DNA of 64,000 nt from Dyella_B acidisoli (GTDB lineage Bacteria > Pseudomonadota > Gammaproteobacteria > Xanthomonadales > Rhodanobacteraceae), in contig NZ_CP064031.1 of the NCBI RefSeq assembly GCF_049532895.1, positions 2,356,001 to 2,420,000 on the forward strand, written 5' to 3'. The notes beneath the pieces are model-generated. The model saw only the letters and a list, made by a program, of their open reading frames with translations, did not search any database and had not been told where the DNA came from. Numbering within the stretch: position 1 is the first letter of the stretch; every line of letters starts with the position of its first letter. Below are positions 16,335 through 25,840 of this stretch, piece by piece. The position numbers were made by a program, and so were the translations under genes.

Positions 16335-19300
16335 CTATTCTGGTAACCCGGAACGATGAGACCATGCTTCAACACGGGCATGATCCGAGCTCGGCAAGCT
16401 TGCACGCAATGCGTCGATGAAGTCGCGCGCGAGCGGGTAGGGTGCTTCCTTCTCTCGGTATTGGATAAGGAATTGACGCATTGTTTGCTCGGCGAGAGGA
16501 GCCCCAGCCAGCCGCTGGTAGTCCATCAGGGCCAGTGCCCCCTTGTGATAAGCCACAAAGTCTTGACGTTGCACTTCATCCAGTGGTTCTTCGGGTTCTG
16601 CAAGGCCTTGCTTGCCCGTTTGATAAGCGTCACGTTCGCTGGCCAGGAGTGCATTCAGGCTCGTGTGCTCGTGTTGATCAACCAATTGGATGGCGCTGAA
16701 TTGAGCCATGGACTCGGTCAGTAGTCGCGCGCCTGGAGCATCAGCAGGAACAAGCAGATGCCCCCACCATTGATGGGCGAATTCATGGGCTGTGATGAAG
16801 TATGGATAGTCGATGCCACTGGGATCATCGCGGTGCGAAGTGAAGCCTAGGGCTTCCGAATATGCAATCAGTCCTGCAAAGGATTGCGCGAACACCCGGT
16901 AACTTGGGAATTCGGCCACACGAATCTCGCTGAGCGGATAGGGGCCATACGCCTTTCCATAGGCATCGAGCCCATCTTTCAATGCAGTGATGATGCGATT
17001 GACGTTCCATGGATGCTTCGGATCGGCATACACTTCTATGACGACCCCTTTCCATGTTGTGCGAGTGACCTGCCAACGTGCGCTCAGGAACACGTAGAGA
17101 TTGAGCATCGGACGCTCCGACACGTATTCCGCATAGGAACGTCCGTCTTTTCGCCATGCACGAACCTGGCGACCGGGCGCAAGCGGCGTTTGATCACCGT
17201 CGGTGGCCACCACCGCGTGAAAGGTAATGCGGCCTGCATCGTCAGACACATACGGATGAGTAGCGTCCATGACGGCGATGTAGGGCGGTAATCCATGCGC
17301 GCTCCGAACTCGCGCATTGGTCAGTTCGCGCATGTGGTTATAGCCGATCGATGGCAGCAACCTGTTGTCCAGGAAGGTGCCATCGGCCACCAAATCATCG
17401 TCCTCGCTGTTGTTGGTGAATCCCTGTCGTTCATCCGTGGTCTCGAACGCCATGCGTAAAGACTGACCCGGAGCGATCGGCGCAGCGAGGTGAATCTGGA
17501 TGACCCCGGCCATCGTATCGGTCGACATCGACCGCATCCCCATGACATGCAGCGTAGTGTTCGTGGTTGGGTCGACGGAAACGATCAGTGTATCTATCGG
17601 CTGGCTGCTTTCGTTGGTCAGCAGATAGATGCCATCGACGCACACACGACGTTCCGAGGGGTGAAGGTCCACGCTTAGATTGACGTCTGTAACGCGCGGC
17701 TGCGGCACTTTGATCAAGCTGCGATAGTTGTGTTCATACGTGGCCTGTCGCGTTTGAGCGCTTTCCTCCGGATGGATATCGTTGAGCAGGTGCGTGTTGT
17801 AGAAAATCCAAGCGCCTGTGACCGCAAAGACGACCATGAGGCTGGCCAGCCATGCGCAGCGACGGCGGTTGCGAAAGGTGACTCTGGCCAACGCCCAGCG
17901 AGACCTGGCATCGTCCGAGTCACCGCGAATGTGAAGTGCCGATGCGAACAGGAGCAACGCCACCCCAACGACGCCCCAATAGAGGTCGAACGAACCCGCC
18001 GCGGCCAAGGACGAACCGAAGCCGCTCATGTCGGAATAACGTATCGGAGGTGTGGTGCCAAACAGGGCGAGATGGTCCTGGACACCGAGTTTGGCCAAGC
18101 CGATCGGTAATGCCCCGAGCAAGGCCGTCAGCGCATATCCGGCCATCCGATTTCCGGCGAGCAATTGCATGGCCAACGCTGCAACCGCAAAGATGCCAAG
18201 CGGCAGCGCGATAAGAAGCGCCCCTTGTACATAAAGCGCTGGCTCGATGGCCGTGACGTCACGCAGCAACTGGAAGCCAATCGCGGTCATCACGCCAGTG
18301 TCCACCAGAACAGTAAGCAGCCCAAGCAGCGCTAAGGTCTTGCCAGCGAGCCAGGCGCCTTCACTCACAGGGTAGGCATCGACCAGTGAGGCCAAACGTT
18401 CCTCTCTCTCTCGATGGATCATTTCGCCTGAGTAGAAGGCCAGGATCGCCGATATCGGAAGAGGGATTGCCGCTTCGATCTGTCGCAGCATGAAATGGGT
18501 CAACGGATAGACGGGCGTGCCTTCGATCGAGCGCTCGAACAGAAGGTAGACCGCAACCACACCAGCGATCAGAACAACGCAGCACAGAAAGGGAACGCCA
18601 CTGACGTATTGCGCAAATTCAGTGCGGGCGATATGCCAGGCTTTGATGACTTCTGACCATCCTCCCACACGAGGCACTGTGATGACGGAAGGTGTATGGG
18701 CAATCGGGGGGACTGCAGATTCCGTTGTGCTGTTGGCATGCGCCGCCTTGCCTGCATCGGGCAGTGAGCCGAACCGCCAATACGCACCCCATGCCAAGGC
18801 GGTTGATACCGCCAGCCAGAACAGTCGATTGAGCCAAAAAGTGCCACTTAGTGGGATCGCGCTATTGAGCTGGTCGGCGGTCCACTTATCGGCCATCTGA
18901 ATCATGGCCTGCCCAGCAAACGGGTCCAGCATGGCCGATAGCATCGAGGCACCATGCGTCATCGTGTTGCCGACGTTGTGCAACACCAAAACGCTAACGA
19001 CAGCCACCACTGTGTATTTCATGGACCGGGTGAACGCGATGCTCGCCGCGACCATCGCAGCGCCGAAAAACAGGTTGGGTGCGATGAGCGCACCGGTGGC
19101 CATCGCAAATGCCGACCACGGCATCGGTCCAAGACTGTTGGCGGGAAGCCAAGGCATCTGGTAGCCCACGACTAGCGCCACGACCGTGGCAAGCAGGGTA
19201 AACAACGACAGCAGGTAACCCGCTGCGAAGCGCGCGCTGAAATAGCTGGCGCGCGGCACGCCCGTCATTTGGATGAGTTCGACTGTGCGTGCGCGATCAT

Positions 19301-19550
19301 CTCGCAGCAGCGAAGTGCCCACGAACATGACCGCCACCAACTGACCGATGATGCTCAGACCGCCCAGGGCAATCATCAACAGTGTTGGTCCATTTCGGTG
19401 AAATCCCTCCCTGACTGCGTTGATTGGGACAGGATCAGAGATGGCTAGGTCGAAGCCTATGGCCGCAAATGCAAGAACGACCAACCAGAACAATGGCCCA
19501 GCGCATTGCAGACGCATCTCGAAAACAAACAGACTTCGGAACGGACTCAT
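16335..19550 (-). CDS. ABC-2 permease fused to M1-family aminopeptidase
   Basis: About 1071 residues. The ATG at 19550 overlaps the stop of the ATPase gene by four bases, which fixes the start (MSPFRSLFVFEM). Residues 1-620 are an ABC-2-like membrane domain with two sets of hydrophobic segments. After a transmembrane segment (WLASLMVVFAVTGAWIFY) comes a soluble M1 domain with the zinc motif HEFAHQWWGH (about residue 922) and the third ligand in LLTESMAQF about 20 residues later. M1 enzymes remove N-terminal residues from peptides (family knowledge). Together with the ATPase it forms a transporter that may export or process a peptide. The bacteriocin-like peptide gene lies close upstream, but on no direct evidence of a link. 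Confidence 0.85.
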   Translation of the reverse strand: MSPFRSLFVFEMRLQCAGPLFWLVVLAFAAIGFDLAISDPVPINAVREGFHRNGPTLLMIALGGLSIIGQLVAVMFVGTSLLRDDRARTVELIQMTGVPRASYFSARFAAGYLLSLFTLLATVVALVVGYQMPWLPANSLGPMPWSAFAMATGALIAPNLFFGAAMVAASIAFTRSMKYTVVAVVSVLVLHNVGNTMTHGASMLSAMLDPFAGQAMIQMADKWTADQLNSAIPLSGTFWLNRLFWLAVSTALAWGAYWRFGSLPDAGKAAHANSTTESAVPPIAHTPSVITVPRVGGWSEVIKAWHIARTEFAQYVSGVPFLCCVVLIAGVVAVYLLFERSIEGTPVYPLTHFMLRQIEAAIPLPISAILAFYSGEMIHREREERLASLVDAYPVSEGAWLAGKTLALLGLLTVLVDTGVMTAIGFQLLRDVTAIEPALYVQGALLIALPLGIFAVAALAMQLLAGNRMAGYALTALLGALPIGLAKLGVQDHLALFGTTPPIRYSDMSGFGSSLAAAGSFDLYWGVVGVALLLFASALHIRGDSDDARSRWALARVTFRNRRRCAWLASLMVVFAVTGAWIFYNTHLLNDIHPEESAQTRQATYEHNYRSLIKVPQPRVTDVNLSVDLHPSERRVCVDGIYLLTNESSQPIDTLIVSVDPTTNTTLHVMGMRSMSTDTMAGVIQIHLAAPIAPGQSLRMAFETTDERQGFTNNSEDDDLVADGTFLDNRLLPSIGYNHMRELTNARVRSAHGLPPYIAVMDATHPYVSDDAGRITFHAVVATDGDQTPLAPGRQVRAWRKDGRSYAEYVSERPMLNLYVFLSARWQVTRTTWKGVVIEVYADPKHPWNVNRIITALKDGLDAYGKAYGPYPLSEIRVAEFPSYRVFAQSFAGLIAYSEALGFTSHRDDPSGIDYPYFITAHEFAHQWWGHLLVPADAPGARLLTESMAQFSAIQLVDQHEHTSLNALLASERDAYQTGKQGLAEPEEPLDEVQRQDFVAYHKGALALMDYQRLAGAPLAEQTMRQFLIQYREKEAPYPLARDFIDALRASLPSSDHARVEAWSHRSGLPE

Positions 19551-20455
19551 GCGATCGCTGTTTCCTGCGTTACGCATGGCTGGGGCGAGGTGGTACCCAG
19601 GCGCGTGATGCAAAAGAAGACGTGGCCTAAATCCGGTTCGGCTTCGGTGCTTTGGTGGACCGCAGATGACTCTCCGATCGCGTAAGCCATGATCGAGCCC
19701 GCCACGCGGCGGGTGCAGATGATGGACGACGGTAGGGGCTTGCTCGCTTGTTCTGGCGTGAGGGGGTATTTCCAAAGGCGTCCGCGCAAGGCGGCGATGG
19801 CGTTCGCCGGCGTCGAAGTCAGGCGCACTTGCCCGTCAACCATGATCGCCATGCGAGGGCAAAGGTCGGCGACGTCATCCACAAGGTGCGTGGACAGGAT
19901 GACCACTGCGTGTTCGCCACGCTCCGCCAGAAGATCCAGCACACGGTTACGTTCCGTCGGATCCAGGCCTGCGGTCGGCTCATCCACAATGATCAATCGA
20001 GGGTTGCCGATGAGCGCCTGCGCGATACCAAAGCGTTGGCGCATGCCACCCGAGAATTCCTGTAGGCGAGCGCGCTGGTGTTTCCAAAGGTTGACGCTGG
20101 CCAGTAAACCTTCGATCAACTCTCTGCGCTCCGCACGAGCCGTCATGCCCTTGAGCACGGCCAGATGATCGAGCATGGCTTGTGCGGTAGCGCGTGGATA
20201 CAGCCCGAAGTCCTGCGGAAGGTAACCGATCAACTGGCGCGTGCGCTCCGGAGAAGCGAGCAAGTCCTGTTCATCCAGGGTGATCAAGCCAGCATCGGGC
20301 CGCTGCAGCGTAGCGATGGTGCGCATGAGTGTGGACTTGCCTGCGCCATTGGGCCCGAGCAAGCCGAAGACACCCGTCGGAATATCGAGGGTGACGCCTC
20401 CGAGCGCCCTATGGCCATTTGCATAGGTTTTGGTGAGTGCCTCGATCTTGAGCAT
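19547..20455 (-). CDS. ABC transporter ATP-binding protein
   Basis: A 302-residue ATPase with Walker A GPNGAGKST (34-42), Q-loop YLPQDFGLYP (about 79-88), signature EFSGGMRQR (133-141), Walker B LIIVDEPTAGLDP (154-166) and the H-loop in STHL (H189). The order and spacing match ABC-2 type export ATPases. The C-terminal 70 residues form an accessory domain. It overlaps the permease-peptidase gene by four bases and is surely its partner. Confidence 0.9.
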   Translation of the reverse strand: MLKIEALTKTYANGHRALGGVTLDIPTGVFGLLGPNGAGKSTLMRTIATLQRPDAGLITLDEQDLLASPERTRQLIGYLPQDFGLYPRATAQAMLDHLAVLKGMTARAERRELIEGLLASVNLWKHQRARLQEFSGGMRQRFGIAQALIGNPRLIIVDEPTAGLDPTERNRVLDLLAERGEHAVVILSTHLVDDVADLCPRMAIMVDGQVRLTSTPANAIAALRGRLWKYPLTPEQASKPLPSSIICTRRVAGSIMAYAIGESSAVHQSTEAEPDLGHVFFCITRLGTTSPQPCVTQETAIA

Positions 20456-20517
20456 GAATGATTCCGAGACGTGAGGAGCTGCAATACGATAACGTGGGAT
20501 ATCCCTCGCGAGACAAG

Positions 20518-20548
20518 AAAGACAGCCCAGTCATACTGGGCTGTCTTT
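20518..20548 (-). terminator. Rho-independent terminator after the small GG peptide gene
   Basis: A perfect 13-bp stem (AAAGACAGCCCAG, loop TCATA, CTGGGCTGTCTTT). In the leftward direction it is followed by TTTCTTGT. It lies 44 bases after the peptide stop and before the ABC ATPase gene, so it separates the two transcripts. Confidence 0.75.
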
Positions 20549-20591
20549 GCATGGGCAGGGCGTCCCCTTTCCATTTTAGATTGGCATCTGA

Positions 20592-20717
20592 TTAAAACTT
20601 GACGCCGTTGATGTAGCCAGTTGCCAAGTAGGCAATAAAGCCCAGCACGCTCGGCTCCGGCAAGCCACCGCTGACTTCCTCAACCTCGATCTCGGTCATT
20701 TCGATCATGTCGTTCAT
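20592..20717 (-). CDS. Double-glycine leader peptide, bacteriocin-like precursor 1
   Basis: 41 codons, missed by length-based gene calling. The ATG at 20717 has an AAAGGAAAG ribosome binding site. The leader is acidic and ends in a Gly-Gly pair (MTEIEVEEVSGG), the cleavage signal for C39-peptidase ABC exporters (family knowledge). The predicted mature part is about 23 residues, hydrophobic, starting LPEPSVLGFIAYLATGY and ending NGVKF. It is followed by a strong terminator. It lies on the strand opposite the intact HlyD-exporter operon and next to a decayed exporter chimera, which may once have been its own exporter. The intact exporter could still process it. Confidence 0.75.
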   Translation of the reverse strand: MNDMIEMTEIEVEEVSGGLPEPSVLGFIAYLATGYINGVKF

Positions 20718-20800
20718 GTTGCTTTCCTTTGAGTGGATGCGGTTTTTTCATGGCCGCGATTTTTGTGTGCACGATGCACACAAAGCTTTGAATAGGCATG

Positions 20801-21400
20801 TCATGCCATGACGGGTGTCGCGCTAACCGGCTCGGTTTTTAGGGCCGCCGTTATGTCCTCGATCTCATGGTTTTCGTGGCGCGTCCCCAAGAGCAGAATG
20901 CGGTCCGCGGAACCAAAGGTTTCTCGTCGGTGTGCGATGATGACTCGCGTCATCGGCAGGGCGCGGATGGCTTCGTTCATCATCCCTTCGTGTTGAATGT
21001 CCAGGCTGCTTGTGGCCTCATCGAGCAGCAGCAGCTTTGGTTTCCGGTATAGCGCCCGCGCCAGGGGGATGCGTTGGCCACCCGAGAGCATCGAGCCCAT
21101 GGACCGTGCGACGATGCCCCCATGAATCGATGCGAGTTCTGCTGCGTCTTCGATGTTTTGCTTGGTGGCGTGTTCATCGAAGAACGAGATGTTCTCAGCG
21201 ATTGAGCCAGCGAAGAGGTGACCCTCCTGCATCGTGGCTACAACCAACTTGCAGTAGCAGAGCAAGGCGATCAACGCGACCGTCAGGGAGCCGATTAAAC
21301 CGGCCAACGCCTGGCGGCGAAGAGGCGATACGATTTCGATAGCACCCAGCGAGTCGCTGAATTGAGCTTCCAACACTTCCCGACGGAATGTGACCTCCAC
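20801..21400 (-). pseudogene. In-frame chimera of HlyD N-terminus and ABC exporter C-terminus (decayed)
   Basis: 199 open codons. Residues 1-52 match the start of HlyD-type adaptors (FRREVLEAQ, then a transmembrane helix). From about residue 53 the sequence jumps to the second half of an ABC exporter ATPase: MQEGHLFAGSIAENISFF, signature LSGGQ, Walker B PKLLLLDEATSSLD, then IIAHRRET. Walker A and the whole peptidase and membrane parts are absent. A further short piece is missing before LSGGQ compared with the intact exporter at 23359 (PMGYQSAVGD there). It looks like a deletion that fused two neighbouring genes without breaking frame. It cannot work as an ATPase alone. Confidence 0.75.
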
Positions 21401-22106
21401 TCCTTCCCTCTCATCCGGATCATCCGTCCGGCTCCATCTAAACTCAGTGGCGACAACTCACCGCCACGACCTTGTTCGACTGCTTGAGGATCCTTCTGAT
21501 CAATTACCAAACTGCTATTGAGGAGCAATATGTCGGGCGTGCAACAGGTGCACACATCCTGCGTGTAAACAGCTTCACGTCAGAATTAACGTAGAGGGCA
21601 GTGATGTATGTTGGACGATAATCTGCTTCATGAATGGCCGCGCTCAAGGTCAGAATGGGCCAAGAAATGCACAGGACAGACAGGCGAATGAATTTGCGGA
21701 CAGATAGCGACACAGATTTGGCTGTGCGCCGGCTTCTTGCACTGAGTTAGGAGCTTGCGCGTCTATAGTGTGCTGCGTCGACCGGCTGAATTCGCACCCC
21801 GCAGCGGGCATAGGAATGACGGTGTTACCTCTTGGTAATTGGAATCAGTTCTAGCCTTTACGTGATCGCATTGCTCATGGTTAATCTCAAACGAGCAATT
21901 GATAACACTGTCAGATTGGGACAATTTATTGTCGCGACATTGCTATCAATTTGGGACAGATGCGCGCTTATATCGATCTGATGATTCACGCAAAGAAATT
22001 CTTTCAATTGATAGCAAAGAATGCGTCATTTGCTGTTGCAGAGGTGCAGGCTGTTTGTTAGCTTCGATTGCATGGATAACAAGGAAGCTTGTGCAGGGGG
22101 CGCACG
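21401..22106. other. Divergent region between chimera and export operon
   Basis: About 700 bases with no supported gene. It holds a single copy of the IS-end-like sequence (21770-21793) and an AT-rich part (about 21880-22080) likely to contain the promoter of the HlyD operon. A 65-codon frame from about 22021 covers the true start of HlyD and is rejected. Confidence 0.45.
21770..21793 (+). repeat. IS-end-like sequence related to the 13916-13988 inverted repeat
   Basis: GTGCTGCGTCGACCGGCTGA... matches the arm of the inverted repeat at 13916 at 21 of 24 positions, and the preceding bases TAGTGTG are shared with the right arm. This suggests a common origin from an insertion sequence end. No transposase is nearby. 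Confidence 0.5.
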
Positions 22107-23375
22107 TTGTCAGTTGTCTATCGTTCTGAAGTTTTGCAAGCACAACGAACGTCATCGATGGGTTCGATTGTGGTTGCGTCGAAACCATCCCATTGGATTA
22201 TCAGCATCTTTGCATTGACGTTGGTCATATGCCTGGTGCTCTTCGGATGCTTTGCGAAATACACTCGCCGTGAATCGGTGTCGGGTCAATTGCTGCCCGG
22301 CACTGGACTTATCTCCGTCGATGCTTCATCGAAAGGGGCCATCACCAAGCTTTATGTGCGTGAAGGGCAGGCCGTTTCCAAAGGTCAGTTGATTGCGGAG
22401 CTGACGGAACCTCAAAGTTCCACGACGTTGGGCGACACGCACACCATTGTTTCAACGGAGTTAGATAAGGAGCGCTCTCATCTTGAGAGCGACATGGCCG
22501 AGCGTTCGAAGGAAGCGAAGCTTCAGTCCGATGAGCTCATCAGGCGGATTGCGTTGCTTCAAGCGCAGGTGGATGAGATCAGCAGCCAAGAAGTTTTGAT
22601 CAACCAAAAAGCGACGGCCTCCAAGGAAATGGTGGGCCGCATGAAGCCGCTGAATAAATCGGGATACATTTCAGACCTTCAGCTTCAACAACAGGAAGCC
22701 GTTTCCCTGGATAACGAGGGGCAACAGAAGCTCTTGGCACGACAGCGCCTGGATTTGCTGACACAGATCAGCGCTGCCAAACGCGACCTTGAGCAGATTC
22801 CGCTGGAGACGACAACGCGCAACAACGAAACCTCCCGGCAGATGGCAGAACTGAATCGCACGCAAGCGGAGAGTGAAGAGAAGCATCGTTTGATGCTGCA
22901 TGCACCGGCAGACGGGATTGTCTCTGCATTGATTGTCGAACCGGGTCAAACGCTCAGTGCCGGACAATCGCTGATGACGATATTGCCCCGTGGCTCTGCA
23001 CTCTATGCCCAGTTGCTGGTGCCTAGTCGGGCTATCGGATTCATTCGTCAGGGAGATACGGTCACTCTTCGCTATCGGGCGTTCCCTTATCAAGAGTTCG
23101 GCCAATATTTTGGCCGCATTACCGACATTTCACGAACGGCTCTGTCAGCGGAGCAGGTGAGTGCGGTGGGTGGACCAACCCATCCGGACGAGCCGGTGTA
23201 TCGCGTCATGGTGGACCTCAACGAGGACAGTGTTCAGGCCTATGGACGGAAGGAACCGCTCCTACCCGGAATGGCCCTGGATGCGGACGTCCGCATAGAC
23301 CGGCGAACACTGTTGCAGTGGATGTTTGAGCCGCTCTATGGCGCGCAACGTAGATTGGATGCAGGGCATGGCTGA
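22107..23375 (+). CDS. HlyD-family membrane fusion protein of the peptide exporter
   Basis: About 422 residues. A TTG start at 22107 is proposed because AGGGGG lies six bases upstream and the resulting N-terminus (MSVVYRSEVLQAQ) matches the usual start of this adaptor group. The track-longest TTG at 22089 is an alternative. There is one transmembrane helix (about residues 29-52), then a lipoyl-like half (GAITKLYVREGQAVSKGQLI), a long coiled coil (about 110-255), the second lipoyl half (APADGIVSALIVEPGQTLSA) and a beta-barrel. It bridges the inner-membrane exporter to an outer membrane channel such as TolC. It overlaps the exporter gene. Confidence 0.85.
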   Translation: MSVVYRSEVLQAQRTSSMGSIVVASKPSHWIISIFALTLVICLVLFGCFAKYTRRESVSGQLLPGTGLISVDASSKGAITKLYVREGQAVSKGQLIAELTEPQSSTTLGDTHTIVSTELDKERSHLESDMAERSKEAKLQSDELIRRIALLQAQVDEISSQEVLINQKATASKEMVGRMKPLNKSGYISDLQLQQQEAVSLDNEGQQKLLARQRLDLLTQISAAKRDLEQIPLETTTRNNETSRQMAELNRTQAESEEKHRLMLHAPADGIVSALIVEPGQTLSAGQSLMTILPRGSALYAQLLVPSRAIGFIRQGDTVTLRYRAFPYQEFGQYFGRITDISRTALSAEQVSAVGGPTHPDEPVYRVMVDLNEDSVQAYGRKEPLLPGMALDADVRIDRRTLLQWMFEPLYGAQRRLDAGHG

Positions 23376-25506
23376 TGGATCGCAGGCTTCTTCAGGAAAG
23401 CCAGGTGGCAACTTAAGCAGTCGACTCCAGTTTTCGTGGCGTCCTCAGTTGAGCATGGTGCACCAGAGCGAGGTCACGGAATGTGGCTTGGCGTGTTTGG
23501 CCATGGTGGCTAATTTTCATGGCCATGATGTGGACTTGCCAGCGCTGCGGGCGCGGTTTGTCTCGTCACTCAAAGGTTTGACCCTTGCTCAAATCATCGG
23601 CATGGCAGGTCGATTGGGTCTCAACTGTCGACCCGTCAAGGTAGAACTCTCAGCACTACCCAAGTTGAAGGTTCCCGCCATCCTGCATTGGGATCTTAAT
23701 CATTTCGTGGTCATGAAATCGGCATCAGCAAAATTTGCCGTGATTCATGACCCTGCCGTGGGCATTCGAAAAATGCCGATGGCAGAGGTGTCGAAGCATT
23801 TCACTGGCATTGCGTTGGAAGTCGTTCGGTCCGAGACATTTGAGCCGGTACAGGACCGTCGAAAGGTTTCCATCGGCGCATTGGTTGGAAAGGTCGAAGG
23901 GTTGGGTAGCGCGACCATCCAAATTTTCCTGCTGGCGGTGGCACTGGAGGCACTCAATCTCACCGTCCCGTTTTACATGCAATGGATCATGGACCAAGTC
24001 TTGGTTGGGGCTGACCGAGACCTGTTGTTGGTGTTAGGCATCGGGTTTACGTTCATTGTTGTTTTCCAAACTGCGATCACAGCTCTTCGTTCCTGGATGA
24101 CCACGTGGCTGGGTGCTGTGATCAATGTGCAGTGGATGGGCAACATCGCCCATCACCTGCTACGCCTGCCGCTGTCGTGGTTTGAGAAGCGACATGTGGG
24201 GGATGTGATTTCAAGGATTGGTGCGACGCAAACCATCCAGAGGACGTTGACAACCCAATTCATCGGCTCCGTGCTCGATGGGGTGATGTCAATTGCAACG
24301 CTGGTCGTTCTGGGGTTTTACAGTGTCCCGTTGATGCTGTTTGTACTGGCGATGTTTATCGTCTACAGCATTGCCAGAACTGCTTTCTTCAAACCTCTGC
24401 GCCGGGCCAATGAAGAGCAAATCATTGCCAATGCAAAGCAGCAGACGGAAATCCTGGAATCGATTCGAGCCATCATGGCCATCCAATTGGCGAACCAGCA
24501 GGCATCGCGTGCTGGCCGGTATATCAACACGGTAGTGACCACCACCAACCGGGAGGTTCACACTCAACGGCTGGCCATCAGCTTCAGCGCTGTCAATCAG
24601 GCGCTCTTTGGGTTGGGGCGTGTGCTGCTTCTTTGGTTTGCTGCCACCAAAGTGCTGGACGGGCAATTGTCGGCCGGCATGCTGGTGGCTTTTGTCGCCT
24701 ACGCGGACCAGTTTTCAACGCGGGCATCAGGGCTCATCGACAAGTTGATTGAGTTCCGAATGCTAGGGCTCCATGCCGAGCGCCTGGCCGACATCGCCTT
24801 GTCTCCTGTCGAAGCCGAGACCATCACGCCATGGGATGGCCCGTTGGCCAACGGGCGACTGAGCGTGCGGAATGTGTCGTTTCGATACTCGGACCAGGAG
24901 CCCTGGATCCTTCACAACGTTAGTTTCGAAGTGGGTGATGGTGAGTCGGTGGCCATCTGTGGGCCATCGGGGTGTGGAAAGACCACCCTGGCCAAAATCG
25001 TGGCTGGACTGCTCAAGCCGACCGAAGGGGAGGTGTGCTTTGCGGACGTTCCCATTGAGAAGCTGGGGATGGAGCGGTATCGGTCTGTCCTTGCCGCGGT
25101 GATGCAGGACGACAGTCTTTTGGCTGGCTCTATTGCAGAAAACATCGTCTTTGGGGCTCAGGTCATGCAACCCGAACGCATGATCGAGGCTGCGAAGGTC
25201 GCTGAGCTGCACGACGACATTGCGCGATTGCCCATGGGCTACCAGTCAGCGGTAGGGGACATGGGATCAGCCCTATCCGGCGGTCAAAAGCAGCGCCTCA
25301 TTTTGGCGCGAGCGCTCTATCGGGAACCCAGGCTCTTGATACTGGATGAAGCCACCAGTCATCTCGACTTGGTCTGCGAAAGCAAGGTCAACAGCGCCGT
25401 CAAAACACTTCGAACGACACGGCTCATCATCGCGCACCGGCCAGAGACCATTGCCAGTGCGGACCGCGTTGTGCAGCTCCCATCGTTGAGCGGGAAACGG
25501 ACATAG
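23359..25506 (+). CDS. Peptidase-containing ABC exporter (C39 bacteriocin exporter)
   Basis: About 715 residues. Start at 23359 (or ATG 23368), overlapping the HlyD gene end. The N-terminal C39 peptidase has Cys in TECGLACLAM (C42), His in DLNHFVVM (H115) and Asp in IHDPAVG (D131), a complete triad for cutting after Gly-Gly leaders. A six-helix membrane domain follows (about 170-450), then the ATPase: Walker A GPSGCGKTTL (about 535), signature LSGGQKQR (about 640), Walker B LLILDEATSHLD (about 659) and His in IIAHRPET. It should cleave and export the GG peptide encoded directly downstream. Confidence 0.92.
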   Translation: MQGMADGSQASSGKPGGNLSSRLQFSWRPQLSMVHQSEVTECGLACLAMVANFHGHDVDLPALRARFVSSLKGLTLAQIIGMAGRLGLNCRPVKVELSALPKLKVPAILHWDLNHFVVMKSASAKFAVIHDPAVGIRKMPMAEVSKHFTGIALEVVRSETFEPVQDRRKVSIGALVGKVEGLGSATIQIFLLAVALEALNLTVPFYMQWIMDQVLVGADRDLLLVLGIGFTFIVVFQTAITALRSWMTTWLGAVINVQWMGNIAHHLLRLPLSWFEKRHVGDVISRIGATQTIQRTLTTQFIGSVLDGVMSIATLVVLGFYSVPLMLFVLAMFIVYSIARTAFFKPLRRANEEQIIANAKQQTEILESIRAIMAIQLANQQASRAGRYINTVVTTTNREVHTQRLAISFSAVNQALFGLGRVLLLWFAATKVLDGQLSAGMLVAFVAYADQFSTRASGLIDKLIEFRMLGLHAERLADIALSPVEAETITPWDGPLANGRLSVRNVSFRYSDQEPWILHNVSFEVGDGESVAICGPSGCGKTTLAKIVAGLLKPTEGEVCFADVPIEKLGMERYRSVLAAVMQDDSLLAGSIAENIVFGAQVMQPERMIEAAKVAELHDDIARLPMGYQSAVGDMGSALSGGQKQRLILARALYREPRLLILDEATSHLDLVCESKVNSAVKTLRTTRLIIAHRPETIASADRVVQLPSLSGKRT

Positions 25507-25618
25507 TTTTTGAAGCCACTGGCTCTTTGGGACGGTGGTGCTGCATGGATATGTCGACGACGCGTCCCGTCGACATGCTTGGCAAAGTGGACGCATTCAA
25601 GTGCAAAGGAAGAAGCAA

Positions 25619-25756
25619 ATGGAAAACATGGGCATTCAGGAAATCTCGATGGCTCAGGCCGATGAAGTCGGTGGTGGCATCCTCCCGTTGATCGCGCTGG
25701 CCGTGTTCGACGTCGCCATCATTGCGTATGACGCCTATCAGATCTCCAAGCTGTAA
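25619..25756 (+). CDS. Double-glycine leader peptide, bacteriocin-like precursor 2
   Basis: A 45-residue peptide. The ATG at 25619 follows AAGGAAGAAG; longer starts are rejected because only this one gives a normal leader. The leader MENMGIQEISMAQADEVGG ends in the Gly-Gly cut site. The mature part of about 26 residues is very hydrophobic (ILPLIALAVFDVAIIAYDAY) and ends QISKL, suitable for membrane insertion. It lies between the C39 exporter and the DUF3267 zincin, all on one strand. A class II microcin or bacteriocin, or a signalling peptide, is inferred. Confidence 0.8.
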   Translation: MENMGIQEISMAQADEVGGGILPLIALAVFDVAIIAYDAYQISKL

Positions 25757-25840
25757 GTAATTTGAGGCCGACGGGCTAAAGATTATGCTGTACGCCGGGA
25801 TGCGTGCACCGTCCCGGTTCCACACGCAGTAGAGGTGTCC

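Noticed and set aside
20801..21400. Functional ABC transporter ATPase gene
   Set aside because: Walker A, the peptidase and the membrane domain are missing, and a piece before the signature motif is deleted, so it is reported as a decayed chimera.
22021..22218. 65-codon frame at the start of the HlyD gene
   Set aside because: It overlaps the real HlyD start in another frame. The HlyD frame has family-like sequence from its TTG start, while this one has none.
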